A stretch of DNA of 64,000 bases from Solimonas soli DSM 21787 (GCF_000474945.1 NZ_KI440838.1:161433-225432), one strand, 5' to 3'. Positions 49,436-62,675 are shown, counted from the first letter of the stretch. Translations and numbers: made by a program. The notes: generated by a model not told the origin, from the sequence alone.

Positions 49436-52393
49436 ATGAGCACGCGCCCGCCGGACCCGGAGCTGGAGCGCTGGCTGCAGGAGCTCGACATCGTGCCGCT
49501 GGCCGACGAGGCCGACGGCGAGGGCGCGCAGCGCCTGCTGTACCTGCTCGACGCCGAACGGCGGGCACCGCTGACGCCGGAGCTGCAGGTGATCAGCGCG
49601 CGGCGACGCAGCGACGGCGGCTACGGCGGCGCGCAGGCGCAGCCGAAGGCGGCGCACAGCCACGCGCGCCACGTCAGCGAACTCGACCGCCGCCTCCTGC
49701 AGTTCATCGACCGCCAGCAGCGCCGGCCGGGCCCGCCCTGGCAGCTGCAGGGCGCCTGGGGCGCCGAGCTGCTGCGCAAGCTCATCGCGACCGGCCGCTG
49801 CCACTGGCACAGCGAACAGACGCCGGCCCTGTCGCTCGGCGAGGCGCGCCGCGGCGAATTCCGCTGGCAGCTCGGCGACGACGGGCGCAGCCATCTGCAG
49901 CTGGACGTCGAGGGCGCCGCCGCGGTGCTGCCGCTCGAGCCGCCGTGGTACGTCGACCTGCGCAAAGCGGTCGCCGGTCCGGTCGACAGCGGCGTGCCGG
50001 ACCGCCTCGCCGGGCAGCTGCTGGGCGCGCAGCCGGCGGCCGCCGACGAACTCGCCAAGCTCACCGAGCGCTGGTCGGCGGTGCTCGGCGAGCACGCCCT
50101 GGTCGTGCCACCGCCGCCGGCCGTGCATTTCCGTCGTCGCCGCGACGTGCAGCCGGTGCCGGTGCTGGCCCTGCGCCAGACCTGGCTGCCGCAGTCCTGG
50201 GCGCGCGAGGAGACCATCGACGCCGCCTCGCTGACCTTCGACTACGCCGGCCTGCGCTGCGCGCCGGACACGCCGGTCGCGCCGCTGGTGCGCGTGGTCG
50301 ACGGCCACGTTACGCAGATCGAGCGCCAGCCGGCGTGCGAGCAGGCGCTGATGGCGCGCCTGCGCCAGACGCGGCTCGAACCGGTGCGCGACTACTACCG
50401 CAACGCCACCGGCCTGCTCGCGCCGCCGCCGAGCGTCGGCCGCGCCGGCTGGGTCGATTTCCTCGCCGTCGAAGCACCGAAGCTGCGCGGCGAAGGCTGG
50501 CGCCTGGAGATTGATCCGGATTTTCCCTGGCGCCTGCACGAGCCGGACGAGAGCGACTGGCGGCTGCGCGTCGCCGCCCACAGCCGCGACGGACGCGGCG
50601 GCAGCGCCGACTGGTTCGACATCGGCCTGCAGATCGTCATCGACGGCCGCGAGACGCCGCTGCTGCCGCTGCTGGTCGCGCTGCTGCGCCAGGCCGGCGA
50701 CAAGCTGACGCCGGCCAAGCTGCAGGCCATGGCCGACGACGCGCCGCTGATCGTGCGCGACGACGCCGGCCGCCTGATCCGCCTGCCGGCCGGCCGCGTC
50801 AAGCCGATCCTCGCGACGCTGATCGAGCTCTACGACGATGCGCCGCTGCAGGACGACGGCAGCCTGCGCCTGCCGCGCTGGGCCGGCGCGCTGCTCGGCG
50901 ATCTCGGCCGCGACGCGGCGCTGCGCGAAAGCGAGCTCGGGGCGCTCAAGCCGCAGCCGGTCGAGCCGCCCGCCGGCCTGCAGGCCGAGCTGCGCCACTA
51001 CCAGCGCGACGGCCTGGCCTGGCTGCAGTGGCTGCGCACGCGCGGCCTCGGCGGCGTGCTGGCCGACGACATGGGTCTCGGCAAGACCCTGCAGACGCTC
51101 GCGCACATCCTGCTGGAGAAGGAGCAGGGCCGGCTCGACCGGCCGGCGCTGATCGTCGGCCCGACCAGCCTGGTCTTCAACTGGCGCCGCGAGGCGGCGC
51201 GCTTCGCACCGGACCTGCGCGTGCTGGTGCTGCACGGCCAGGATCGCCGCCGCCGCTTCAGCGCCATGGCGCACGTCGACGTGGTGCTGACCACCTACGC
51301 GCTGCTGCCGCGCGATCTCGAGGCATTGAAGCGCCAGGGCTGGCATCTGCTGATCCTCGACGAGGCGCAGAACATCAAGAACCCGCGCTCGAAGGCGGCG
51401 CACGCCGTCGCGCAGCTCGACGCGCGGCATCGGCTCTGCCTGTCCGGCACGCCGCTGGAGAATCATCTCGGCGAGCTGTGGTCGCTGTTCAACTTCCTGA
51501 TGCCCGGCTATCTCGGCGACGACCCCTCGTTCCGCCGCCGCTTCCGCGTGCCGATCGAGAAGCACGACGACGCCGGCGTGCGCACGCAGCTGGCGCGCCG
51601 CGTCGGGCCGTTCCTGCTGCGGCGCACGAAGAACGAGGTCGCCAAGGAACTGCCGCCGCGCACCGAGATCATCCGCAGCGTCGCGCTCGACGGCGCGCAG
51701 CGCGATCTCTACGAGACCGTGCGCACGGCGATGCACGACGAGCTGCAGGCGGAGATCGAGCGGCACGGCCTCGCGCAGTCGCGCATCGCCCTGCTCGCGG
51801 CGCTGCTCAAGCTGCGCCAGATCTGCTGCGATCCGCGCCTGCTGAAACGCGAGGAAGGCAGCGAGGAGCCGGCCGTGCACGAGTCGGCCAAGCTCGATCT
51901 GCTGATGACCCTGCTGCCCGACATGCTGCGCCAGGGCCGCCGCATCCTGCTGTTCTCGCAGTTCACCTCGATGCTGGCGCTGATCGAGCAGGCGCTGAAG
52001 GAACGCGGCATCGACTACCTGCTGCTGACCGGCGCGACGCACGACCGCGAATCGCTGGTCGACCGCTTCCAGCGCGAGGAAGTGCCGCTGTTCCTGATCA
52101 GCCTCAAGGCCGGCGGCGTCGGCCTCAATCTCACCGCCGCCGACACGGTGATCCACTATGACCCGTGGTGGAATCCGGCGGTCGAGAACCAGGCGACCGA
52201 TCGCGCGCACCGCATCGGCCAGGACAAGCCGGTCTTCGTCTACAAGCTGCTCAGCGAGGGCACCGTCGAGGAGAAGATCGCCGAGCTGCAGGCGCGCAAG
52301 CGCCAGCTCGCCGAAGCCCTGTTCGCCGACAGCGGCGAGAACGTGGAATTCGATGCCGAGACCGTCGCCGAGCTGTTCGCGCCGCTAAACTGA
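49436..52393 (+). CDS. SNF2/RapA-type DNA helicase
   Basis: A 985-residue Swi2/Snf2 ATPase. The N-terminal half (to about 515) is a family-specific region without recognised catalytic motifs and without a SWIM zinc finger. The helicase core follows: LRHYQRDGLAWLQWL, DDMGLGKT at 544-551, ILDEAQNIKN, LSGTPLENHLGELW, RRTKNEVAKELP, then ILLFSQFTSML, KAGGVGLNLTAAD and DRAHRIGQDKPV. It probably translocates on duplex DNA or remodels RNA polymerase or DNA complexes. GAGGGGCGGCG precedes the ATG. A moxR-like gene follows in 23 bases. Confidence 0.92.
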   Translation: MSTRPPDPELERWLQELDIVPLADEADGEGAQRLLYLLDAERRAPLTPELQVISARRRSDGGYGGAQAQPKAAHSHARHVSELDRRLLQFIDRQQRRPGPPWQLQGAWGAELLRKLIATGRCHWHSEQTPALSLGEARRGEFRWQLGDDGRSHLQLDVEGAAAVLPLEPPWYVDLRKAVAGPVDSGVPDRLAGQLLGAQPAAADELAKLTERWSAVLGEHALVVPPPPAVHFRRRRDVQPVPVLALRQTWLPQSWAREETIDAASLTFDYAGLRCAPDTPVAPLVRVVDGHVTQIERQPACEQALMARLRQTRLEPVRDYYRNATGLLAPPPSVGRAGWVDFLAVEAPKLRGEGWRLEIDPDFPWRLHEPDESDWRLRVAAHSRDGRGGSADWFDIGLQIVIDGRETPLLPLLVALLRQAGDKLTPAKLQAMADDAPLIVRDDAGRLIRLPAGRVKPILATLIELYDDAPLQDDGSLRLPRWAGALLGDLGRDAALRESELGALKPQPVEPPAGLQAELRHYQRDGLAWLQWLRTRGLGGVLADDMGLGKTLQTLAHILLEKEQGRLDRPALIVGPTSLVFNWRREAARFAPDLRVLVLHGQDRRRRFSAMAHVDVVLTTYALLPRDLEALKRQGWHLLILDEAQNIKNPRSKAAHAVAQLDARHRLCLSGTPLENHLGELWSLFNFLMPGYLGDDPSFRRRFRVPIEKHDDAGVRTQLARRVGPFLLRRTKNEVAKELPPRTEIIRSVALDGAQRDLYETVRTAMHDELQAEIERHGLAQSRIALLAALLKLRQICCDPRLLKREEGSEEPAVHESAKLDLLMTLLPDMLRQGRRILLFSQFTSMLALIEQALKERGIDYLLLTGATHDRESLVDRFQREEVPLFLISLKAGGVGLNLTAADTVIHYDPWWNPAVENQATDRAHRIGQDKPVFVYKLLSEGTVEEKIAELQARKRQLAEALFADSGENVEFDAETVAELFAPLN

Positions 52394-52416
52394 GCACCCA
52401 ACCAAGGATTCGACCG

Positions 52417-53259
<843 letters not shown>

Positions 53260-53357
53260 CAAGCATCTGTCGCGCGCCCGGGGGCGGTCGCGCGGCATGT
53301 TGTGCGGCGGCGCACGAATCGCCGCCGGCACTGTGCAGGAGTGCACGGTTTCGGGGT

Positions 53358-53392
53358 GGGCGCTGTGCTGAAGTCGCGCCCTTCTTTTTTCG
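53358..53392 (+). terminator. Probable terminator after the MoxR gene
   Basis: GGGCGC (53358-53363) pairs with GCGCCC (53376-53381) across a 12-base loop, followed by TTCTTTTTT. It lies about 100 bases after the stop and just before the next gene. Confidence 0.65.
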
Positions 53393-53409
53393 GGCTTGGG
53401 GGATTCGTC

Positions 53410-54531
53410 ATGAAGCATCACGTTCGATCGGCTGGCGCCGCGCTGGCGCTGTGCGCGTTCCAGACTTTCGCCGCCGGTGACGCCGCGCTCGCGCCGTGGT
53501 TCGACCGCCTGCCGGCGATGCCGAAAACCGTCGCCGAGGCGCAGGCGCGCATCCATTACGCGAACGGCCGTGCCACGCTCGACGCGCCGGCGCATGACAG
53601 CTACGCGCAGCAGTTGCGGGCGCGCCGCCAGACGCTGGAACAGCAGGCGGCCGCGGCGGCCCAGAAGGGCGAGGCCGCGGTCGGCGGCATGCAGCAGGAC
53701 CTGAACGCCGCCGCCGGCGAGGACATCAGCAGTCCGGAATTCCAGAAGAAGCTGGAACGCATGACCGACGCCGAGAAGATGGCCTTCGCGATGAAGATGA
53801 ACGGCCAGATGCAGAAGAGCATGGGCACGAGCTACGCCGGCGGCGCCAGTCTGGGCGCGCCGGAGAGCGCGGCGGTGCAGGCCGCGCAGACGGCCTCCAT
53901 GCAGTACCAGCAGCAGTTTGCCCTGCAGCTGCAGAACGGCGCGGCGACCATGCGGCTCGTGCCGGCTCTCGAGCAGGCGCACCGCGAACTCGATGAACGC
54001 CTCAGCCGCGAGGCGGCGAGCTGCGTCACCGCCGCCGATCCGGCGCAGGTCCAGGCCTGCCTCAAGACGAAGTCCGGCGCCTGCTGGGATCAGCATGCCG
54101 CGCTCGCCGCGCAGCAGCTGACGAGCCTGCAGTCCGCCTACCAGCAGCAGCTGGCGCGCGCGCGCAAGGACGCCGCCGAGGCCGATCGCGTGCTGGCGCC
54201 GACGCAATACGGCGCGCAGGCGAGGAGCTACAACGGCCAGTCGCAGCTGCTCGGCTATCAGCAGCAGATCCTCGCCTCGGCCGAGTCGCTGCTGCAGTTG
54301 TCGGAGGCGGCCTGGCTCGACGTCGGCGCCTGGGGCGCCGGCAAGACGCAGTCGGCCGGTCAGCCGCTCGCCGTGGTCGGCAGCGAGGCGAGCTGCGGCT
54401 ACGAGACGCGCTTCGGCCGCGACGGCAGCTCGGGCGGCCGCAGCGGCAGTTCGCGGCCGGGCCCCGCCGGCAAGGCGACGCGCAGCGTGCAGGACGGCGC
54501 CAGGAAGGTGCTGAACTGGCTCGGCCACTGA
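53410..54531 (+). CDS. Secreted Ala/Gln-rich protein of unknown function
   Basis: Not recognised. There are 373 residues from ATG 53410 with a GGGGGA ribosome site. A signal peptide (AGAALALCAFQTFAAG) is followed by mostly helical sequence rich in Ala and Gln (QQLRARRQTLEQQAAAAAQKGEA, MQYQQQFALQLQ, SLQSAYQQQLARARKDAAEAD), probably coiled coil, with Met-rich KMAFAMKMNGQMQKSMG and a Cys trio (SCVTAAD...QACLKTKSGACW). The tail is Gly/Ser/Arg-rich (SSGGRSGSSRPG). It looks periplasmic; no family or role can be named. Confidence 0.75.
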   Translation: MKHHVRSAGAALALCAFQTFAAGDAALAPWFDRLPAMPKTVAEAQARIHYANGRATLDAPAHDSYAQQLRARRQTLEQQAAAAAQKGEAAVGGMQQDLNAAAGEDISSPEFQKKLERMTDAEKMAFAMKMNGQMQKSMGTSYAGGASLGAPESAAVQAAQTASMQYQQQFALQLQNGAATMRLVPALEQAHRELDERLSREAASCVTAADPAQVQACLKTKSGACWDQHAALAAQQLTSLQSAYQQQLARARKDAAEADRVLAPTQYGAQARSYNGQSQLLGYQQQILASAESLLQLSEAAWLDVGAWGAGKTQSAGQPLAVVGSEASCGYETRFGRDGSSGGRSGSSRPGPAGKATRSVQDGARKVLNWLGH

Positions 54532-54568
54532 GCGCGCGGCGCCGCGAGGCGCGCATCGCGCAGCGGCG

Positions 54569-55942
54569 ATGAACGCCGTCCTGCGATCGCCGCGGTGCGC
54601 GGCGGCCGTCGTCGCCGCCGCCGTCGTATTGGCATACGCCGATGCGCTCGGCGGGCCCTACCAGTTCGACGATTTCGACGCCTTCGTCGACGTGCCGGCC
54701 GCGCACACGCTCGCGGCCTGGTGGCAGGACCTCGGCCACGGGCTGCGCCCGCTGCTCAAGCTCAGCTATCTCGCCGACTGGCGGCTCGGCTTCGGCGCGC
54801 CGGGCTTTCATCTCAGCAACCTGGCGATTCATCTCGCCAATGCGCTGCTCGTGCTGGCGCTGGCGCGGCGCTGTCTCGGCCACTGGCTGCCGCAGGCCGA
54901 CGCCGCGACGCGCGATCGGGCCGCGCTGTTCGCGGCGCTGGTGTTCGCCCTGCATCCGGCGCAGACCGAGGCCGTCACCTACATCAGCGGCCGCTCGGTG
55001 TCGTTGATGACGCTGGCGCTGCTGCTGGCGCTCCACGCCTATCTGCGGCAGCGCTGGCTGGCGGCCGGCGCGGCCTTCGTCGCGGCCATGGCGATCAAGG
55101 AGCCGGCGGCGATCCTGCCGCTGCTGCTGTGCCTGATCGAGCGCTGCGGCCCGGCGCCGCCTGCGCGCGCGACGGTGCGGCGCCGACGTCTCGCCGTCTT
55201 CTTCGCCGTGCCGCTGGTGCTCGGCGGCTGGATGCTGCTGCACACGCGCTACCACGATTTCCTGCTCGCCAGCCTCGGCACGCGCACGCCCGGCGACAAT
55301 CTGCTGTCGCAGCTCGGGGCGTTGCGCTATCTCGTCGAGCTCGCGCTTGGCTTGCGCGCACCGAACATCGATCCCGATCTCGCCGAGGCGACGCAGTGGA
55401 CGCCCGCGCTGCTCGCGGGCGCCCTGCTGCTGGCGCTCGCCGCGGCCGCTGCCCACGCCTGCAGACGGACGCGGCCCTGGCTGATCTTCGCGTTCGCCTG
55501 GTTCGTCATCGCCCTGCTGCCGACCAACTCGCTGCTGCCGCGCTACGACCTCGTCAACGATCGCCAGCTGTATCTGGCCAGCATCGGCCCGCTGCTCGGC
55601 GTCGCCGCCGAACTCGCCGCGCGGCGGGCCTTCGAGAAGCCGCGCGCGCTCGTCGTCCTGCCGGCCTGCGCCGCGCTGTGCGTGGCCCTGCTGCTCGGCA
55701 CGCGGCTGCGCAACGACGACTATCGCAGCGAGATCGCCCTGTGGCGCGCCACCGTCGCGGCGTCGCCGGGCAAGGCGCGGCCCTGGAACAATCTCGGCTA
55801 CGCCTACCAGCTCGCCGGCTGCGGCGCGCAGGCGCGTCTGGCCTACGAGCAAGCCCTGGCGATCGACCCAGGCTATCTGCGCGCGCGGGACAATCTGCTC
55901 GTGCTGTCGCTCGCGCCGGCGCGCCGCGCGCACTGCGCGTGA
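54569..55942 (+). CDS. TMTC-like multipass membrane protein with C-terminal TPR
   Basis: A 457-residue protein with about ten hydrophobic segments. QFDDFDAF near residue 32, RPLLKLSYLADWRLGFGAPGFHLSNLAIHLANALLV, FALHPAQTEAVTYISGRS and NSLLPRYDLVNDRQLYLASIGPLLG are hallmarks of the TMTC/dolichyl-phosphate-mannose mannosyltransferase-like group. A single TPR pair (WNNLGYAYQLAGCGAQARLAYEQALAIDPGY) ends it. It may transfer a sugar from a polyprenyl carrier to an exported substrate; this is inference. Confidence 0.78.
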   Translation: MNAVLRSPRCAAAVVAAAVVLAYADALGGPYQFDDFDAFVDVPAAHTLAAWWQDLGHGLRPLLKLSYLADWRLGFGAPGFHLSNLAIHLANALLVLALARRCLGHWLPQADAATRDRAALFAALVFALHPAQTEAVTYISGRSVSLMTLALLLALHAYLRQRWLAAGAAFVAAMAIKEPAAILPLLLCLIERCGPAPPARATVRRRRLAVFFAVPLVLGGWMLLHTRYHDFLLASLGTRTPGDNLLSQLGALRYLVELALGLRAPNIDPDLAEATQWTPALLAGALLLALAAAAAHACRRTRPWLIFAFAWFVIALLPTNSLLPRYDLVNDRQLYLASIGPLLGVAAELAARRAFEKPRALVVLPACAALCVALLLGTRLRNDDYRSEIALWRATVAASPGKARPWNNLGYAYQLAGCGAQARLAYEQALAIDPGYLRARDNLLVLSLAPARRAHCA

Positions 55943-56002
55943 GGCGCGCCGCGCGGCCCTGGCGCCGCGCTACGATAGCCGCGCGCCGATCTTCGCCCCG
56001 CC

Positions 56003-56638
56003 ATGCCCGCCGCTCCGAAAGAAGCCATCGCCGTGCTGCTGCGTGATGCGCGCCGCGAGGATGCGGGCGCGCTGGCGGCGCTGGTGCGCGCGTCCGGGCC
56101 GGCCGCCTTCGACTACGTGTTCGCCTGCGGCGGGCGCAGCGCCGAAGCGTTCCTGCGCGCGGCGCTCGACGACGGCCGCGGCCTGCTCGGCTGGCCGCAC
56201 CATCGCGTCGCGCTGCACGGCGAGCGCATCGTCGCCTGCATGGCGCTCTACGACGCGAATCAGCTCGCGACGCTCGCGCAGGCGAGCCTCTGGCAGTACT
56301 TCCGCCTGTACCGACCGTGGAGCGCGATGCGCGTCATCCATCGCGCCTTGCAGATCGGCGCCATGCAGCCGCCGCCGGCGGCAGGCGATCTGTATATCGC
56401 GCATCTCAGCGTCGCCGACGATCTTCGTCGCCGCGGCATCGCCACGCGGCTCTTGCACGAAGCGCTGCAGATCGCGCGCAGGCGCGGACATACGCACTGC
56501 GCGCTTGATGTCGCGCGTGACAATGAAGCGGCGCTGGCGCTGTATCGCCTGCACGGATTCCGCCTCGAAGCCGAACGCGCGTTGCCGGACGGCGGTCATC
56601 AGGTGCCGCCGTCACGCCGCTTGCGCTGCGCCGTGTAG
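56003..56638 (+). CDS. GNAT family N-acetyltransferase
   Basis: A 211-residue acetyltransferase. The acetyl-CoA binding motif is IAHLSVADDLRRRGIATRLLHEALQIARRRG and motif B is NEAALALYRLHGFRLEAE. The N-terminal half has FDYVFACGG and an unusual WQYFRLYRPWSAM segment. Substrate unknown. It stands between the TMTC-like gene and otsB without clear operon linkage. Confidence 0.85.
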   Translation: MPAAPKEAIAVLLRDARREDAGALAALVRASGPAAFDYVFACGGRSAEAFLRAALDDGRGLLGWPHHRVALHGERIVACMALYDANQLATLAQASLWQYFRLYRPWSAMRVIHRALQIGAMQPPPAAGDLYIAHLSVADDLRRRGIATRLLHEALQIARRRGHTHCALDVARDNEAALALYRLHGFRLEAERALPDGGHQVPPSRRLRCAV

Positions 56639-56705
56639 CAAAGGATGAACGCGCACTGAATCGCGAGGGTTGTCCTGCGCGTTTCAATTGGCCACACTTG
56701 GGCCG

Positions 56706-57473
56706 ATGCAAACGCCACACGATTCCACGGCGTCGCCGCCGCTGCTCACGTCGCGCGATGCGCTGTTCGTCGATTTCGATGGCACGCTGACCGAGATCGT
56801 TGCGCGTCCCGAGCTGGTGCGGATCGAACGCGATCTGGTGCCGCTGATCGAACGCACGCAGCGCCTGCTCGGCGGTGCGCTCGCGGTCATCAGCGGCCGT
56901 CCGCTGCGCGAGCTCGATCATTACCTCACGCCCCTGCAGCTGCCCGGCGCCGGCCAGCACGGCGCCGAGCTGCGCGTGCACGGCAATGCCACGCCGAAGC
57001 GTCGCATCTGGCCGGGCGTGGCGCAGGCCGCGTCGACCCTGCGCGAGCGCTATGGCGGCGATCCCGAACTGCTGGTCGAGAACAAGGGCGCCGCCGTCGC
57101 CCTGCATTACCGCGCGGCGCCGCAGCGCGCCGGCGAGTGCGAGAACGCCGCGCGCGAAATCGCCGCGCGGCACGGACTCGCGGTGATCGTCGGCAAGATG
57201 GTCGTCGAAGTGCGGCCGCGTGGCCTGCACAAGGGCGTCGCCGTCGAGGCCCTGCTCGAACGTCCGCTGTTCAGCGGTCGGCGGCCGGTGTTCATCGGCG
57301 ACGACACCACCGACGAGGACGGCTTCGCGCTGGTCGAGACGCGCGGCGGCCACGGCATCAAGGTCGGCGAGGGCGAGACGCGGGCGCGCTATCGCCTGTC
57401 CGACGTCGACGCCGTGCATCGCTGGCTGGCCGACAGCGCCGATGCCGGCGCCCGCGCCCGCGAATCGGCGTGA
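56706..57473 (+). CDS. otsB: Trehalose-6-phosphate phosphatase
   Basis: HAD-superfamily phosphatase, 255 residues from ATG 56706. The catalytic FVDFDGTLTEI holds Asp23 and Asp25, ISGRPL is motif II, and FIGDDTTDEDGF is the C-terminal motif. It removes phosphate from trehalose-6-phosphate. otsA begins four bases after its stop; otsB-otsA order matches many gammaproteobacteria. Trehalose protects against osmotic and desiccation stress. Confidence 0.94.
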   Translation: MQTPHDSTASPPLLTSRDALFVDFDGTLTEIVARPELVRIERDLVPLIERTQRLLGGALAVISGRPLRELDHYLTPLQLPGAGQHGAELRVHGNATPKRRIWPGVAQAASTLRERYGGDPELLVENKGAAVALHYRAAPQRAGECENAAREIAARHGLAVIVGKMVVEVRPRGLHKGVAVEALLERPLFSGRRPVFIGDDTTDEDGFALVETRGGHGIKVGEGETRARYRLSDVDAVHRWLADSADAGARARESA

Positions 57474-57477
57474 CGCC

Positions 57478-58842
57478 ATGAGCCGTCTCGTCGTCGTTTC
57501 CAACCGCGTCGGCCCGCTGCGCGGCACGGCGCGCGCCGGCGGCCTCGCGGTCGCTCTCGCCGAGGCCTTGCAGCGCCGTCGCGGCCTGTGGTTCGGCTGG
57601 AGCGGCGAGGTGGCGGAGAACGCCGAGCCGCGCCTGCAGACGCAGACCGTCGGCGGCGTCACCCGCGCGACGCTCGATCTCAACCAGACCGAGCACGACG
57701 ACTACTACAACGGTTATGCGAACCGCTGCCTGTGGCCGCTGTTTCACTATCGCCTCGATCTCACCGCTTTCGATCGCCGTTTCTATGACGGCTATCAGCG
57801 CGTCAACCGCCGTTTCGCGCAGGCGCTCGCGCCGCTGCTGCGCGACGACGACGTGATCTGGGTGCACGACTACCACCTGCTGCCGTTCGGCGAGATGCTG
57901 CGCGCCATGGGCGTGCGGCAGAAGCTCGGCTTCTTCCTGCATATCCCGTTTCCGGTACGCGAGATCTTCACGGCGCTGCCGGGCCACGATCGTCTCGTGC
58001 GCGCGCTGCTGGCCTACGACCTGATCGGCTTCCAGACCGACACCGACCTGCAGTGCTTCCGCGACTACGTGCTGCGCGAGGCCGGCGGCAGCGCCGACGG
58101 CGACACGCTGCACGCCTACGGTCGCAGTGTCGTGGCGCGCGCCTTCCCGATCGGCATCGACACGGCGCAGTTCGCGCAGATGGCCGCCAGCGACGAGGCG
58201 CGTCGCGATGCCGCGCGGCTGCGCGCCGCGATCTTCAACCGCGTGCAGATCGTCGGCGTCGACCGCCTCGACTACACCAAGGGCCTGCCGGAGCGCTTCC
58301 TGTCGTATCAGAAGCTGCTGGAGGACTATCCGGACGCGCACGGCCAGGTGAGCTTCCTGCAGATCGCGCCGACCTCGCGCGGCGACGTGCCGGAATACAT
58401 CAACATCCGCCAGGAGCTCGAGACGCTGGCCGGCCACATCAACGGCCGCTTCGCGCAGCTCGACTGGACGCCGCTGCGCTACATCAACCGCGCGATCACG
58501 CGCCGCCAGCTCGCCGGCCTCTACCGCATGAGCCGCATCGGCCTCGTCACGCCGCTGCGCGACGGCATGAATCTCGTCGCCAAGGAATACGCCGCCGCGC
58601 AGGACCCGGCGGACCCGGGCGTGCTGGTGCTGTCGCGCTTCGCCGGCAGCGGCAGGCAGATGCCGGCGGCGCTGATCGTCAATCCCTACGACATCGCCGG
58701 CGTCGCCGAGGCGCTGCAGACCGCGCGGCACATGGCGATCGAGGAGCGCCGCGAGCGCCACGCGGACCTGATGCGCGGCCTGCTCGAGAACGACGTGACG
58801 CGCTGGTGCGACGACTTCCTCGCCGCGCTCGACCACGCGTAG
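57478..58842 (+). CDS. otsA: Trehalose-6-phosphate synthase
   Basis: GT20 glycosyltransferase joining UDP-glucose and glucose-6-phosphate, 454 residues. [53 protein letters not shown] and [13 protein letters not shown] are the donor and acceptor motifs. It is convergent with acs, 31 bases apart, with no strong terminator between them. Confidence 0.95.
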   Translation: MSRLVVVSNRVGPLRGTARAGGLAVALAEALQRRRGLWFGWSGEVAENAEPRLQTQTVGGVTRATLDLNQTEHDDYYNGYANRCLWPLFHYRLDLTAFDRRFYDGYQRVNRRFAQALAPLLRDDDVIWVHDYHLLPFGEMLRAMGVRQKLGFFLHIPFPVREIFTALPGHDRLVRALLAYDLIGFQTDTDLQCFRDYVLREAGGSADGDTLHAYGRSVVARAFPIGIDTAQFAQMAASDEARRDAARLRAAIFNRVQIVGVDRLDYTKGLPERFLSYQKLLEDYPDAHGQVSFLQIAPTSRGDVPEYINIRQELETLAGHINGRFAQLDWTPLRYINRAITRRQLAGLYRMSRIGLVTPLRDGMNLVAKEYAAAQDPADPGVLVLSRFAGSGRQMPAALIVNPYDIAGVAEALQTARHMAIEERRERHADLMRGLLENDVTRWCDDFLAALDHA

Positions 58843-58873
58843 GCGAGCGGAGCGCGGTTGGCGTGAACCGGCT

Positions 58874-60841
<1,968 letters not shown>

Positions 60842-60954
60842 GCGGTTCTCCTGAAGCTGGGCTGGGGCGGCGCGGGCCGCATCGTTGTCCTGATGTCGAA
60901 ACATTATTCCGCAATCCGCCGGGCACGTGCCTGCGTCGCGGTGCCGCTCGCGCG

Positions 60955-60986
60955 AAAGCCCCGGCGCGCGGGCCGGGGGCTTTCTT
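60955..60986 (-). terminator. Probable terminator between the transporter gene and acs
   Basis: Arms AAAGCCCCGGC (60955-60965) and GCCGGGGGCTTT (60972-60983) form a strong stem with one bulged G. On the minus strand the trailing T run is short (TTTCG). It lies just after the transporter stop, so acs probably has its own promoter. Confidence 0.55.
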
Positions 60987-60998
60987 GCGCGGCGACGT

Positions 60999-62675
60999 TC
61001 AGTCGTGCGCGTGCAGCGAGCTGCCCTTGGTCTCGCGGACGAACAGCGTGCCGATGATCAGTGTCATCACCGCGATCACGATCGGATACCAGAGGCCGTA
61101 GTAGATGTCGCCGTGCAGGCTGACCAGGGCGAAGGCGATGGTCGGCACGAAGCCGCCGAACCAGCCGTTGCCGATGTGGTACGGCAGCGACATCGAGCTG
61201 TAGCGGATGCGCGTCGGGAACATCTCGACCAGCCAGGCGGCGATCGGCCCGTAGACCATCGTCACGTAGATGACGAGGATCGCGAGCAGGATCACCAGCA
61301 TCGGCTTGTTGACCGCGGCGGGATCGGCCTTCTTCGGATAGCCGGCGGCGGTCAGCGCCTCGCCGAGCGCGCTGCCGAAGGCGGCGTTCTGCTCCTTGAA
61401 GGCCGCCTTGTCGAGGGCCTTGCCGTTGAAGGCGTCGACCGGCGTGCTGCCGATCCGCACCTGCGCCACGGTGCCCGCCGGCGCGGCCTCGTTCGCGTAC
61501 GGGATGCCGGCCTTGGCCAGCGCGCTCTTGGCGATGTCGCAGGAGCTGTTGAAGACCTTCTTGCCGACCGGGTCGAACTGGAAGCTGCACTGTGCCGGAT
61601 CGGCGATCACGGTGACCGGGCTGGTCGCCGCGGCCGTCTCGAGCGCCGGATTGGCGTAGTGCGTGATCGCCTTGAAGATCGGGAAGTAGGTCAGCGCCGC
61701 GATCAGGCAGCCGGCCATGACCACGGACTTGCGGCCGATGCGGTCGGACAGCCAGCCGAAGAAGATGAAGAACGGCGTGCCGATCAGCAGGCCGGCGGCG
61801 ACCAGCAGATTGGCGGTCGTCGCGTCGACCTTCAGCGTCTGCGTGAGGAAGTACAGCGCGTAGAACTGGCCGGTGTACCAGACCACGGCCTGGCCGGCGG
61901 TGGCGCCGAACAGGGCGAGAATGACGATCTTGAGGTTCTTCCACTGGCCGAAGGCTTCCGAGAGCGGCGCCTTCGAATGCTTGCCTTCCTCTTTCATCTT
62001 CTTGAACAGCGGCGACTCGTTGAGCTGCAGGCGGATGTAGACCGAGATCGCCAGCAGCAGCGCCGAGACGAGGAAGGGAATGCGCCAGCCCCAGGCCTCG
62101 AAGGCCTCGGTGCCGAGCGCGAGCCGGCAGCCGAGGATCACCAGCAGCGAGAGGAACAGGCCGCCGGTCGCGGTGGTCTGGATCCAGCTCGTCGCGTAGC
62201 CGCGGTTGTCGTCGCGCGAGTGCTCGGCGACGTAGGTCGCGGCGCCGCCGTACTCGCCGCCGAGCGCGAGGCCCTGCAGCAGGCGCAGCGAGATCAGGAT
62301 CACCGGCGCGGCGACGCCGATCGAGGCGTAGCTCGGCAGCACGCCGACCAGGAAGGTCGACAGACCCATGATCAGGATGGTGACGAGGAAGGTGTACTTG
62401 CGGCCGACCAGATCGCCGAGCCGGCCGAACACCAGCGCGCCGAACGGCCGCACCGCGAAGCCGGCGGCGAAAGCCAGCAGCGCGAAGATGAAGGCGCTGG
62501 TGTCGTTGAGGCCGGAGAAGAACTGCCTGGCGATGATCGCCGCCAGCGAGCCGTAGAGGTAGAAGTCGTACCACTCGAAGACGGTGCCGAGCGATGACGC
62601 GAAGATCACGCGCCGCGCTTCCGATTTGCCGATCGTGGTCTGCGAGGCACCCAAGGTGCCGGCCGGGCTGCTCAT
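60999..62675 (-). CDS. MHS-family MFS transporter (metabolite/proton symporter)
   Basis: A 558-residue major facilitator of the metabolite:H+ symporter group (ProP/KgtP/ShiA-like). [17 protein letters not shown] starts it, then [43 protein letters not shown] and the second [16 protein letters not shown]. About 115 residues between two late helices form an extra hydrophilic loop with two Cys (DPAQCSFQF...NSSCDIAKS), explaining the excess over the usual 430. Substrate unknown; beside acs a short carboxylate is plausible. GAGGAGAAC precedes the ATG. Confidence 0.9.
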   Translation of the reverse strand: MSSPAGTLGASQTTIGKSEARRVIFASSLGTVFEWYDFYLYGSLAAIIARQFFSGLNDTSAFIFALLAFAAGFAVRPFGALVFGRLGDLVGRKYTFLVTILIMGLSTFLVGVLPSYASIGVAAPVILISLRLLQGLALGGEYGGAATYVAEHSRDDNRGYATSWIQTTATGGLFLSLLVILGCRLALGTEAFEAWGWRIPFLVSALLLAISVYIRLQLNESPLFKKMKEEGKHSKAPLSEAFGQWKNLKIVILALFGATAGQAVVWYTGQFYALYFLTQTLKVDATTANLLVAAGLLIGTPFFIFFGWLSDRIGRKSVVMAGCLIAALTYFPIFKAITHYANPALETAAATSPVTVIADPAQCSFQFDPVGKKVFNSSCDIAKSALAKAGIPYANEAAPAGTVAQVRIGSTPVDAFNGKALDKAAFKEQNAAFGSALGEALTAAGYPKKADPAAVNKPMLVILLAILVIYVTMVYGPIAAWLVEMFPTRIRYSSMSLPYHIGNGWFGGFVPTIAFALVSLHGDIYYGLWYPIVIAVMTLIIGTLFVRETKGSSLHAHD

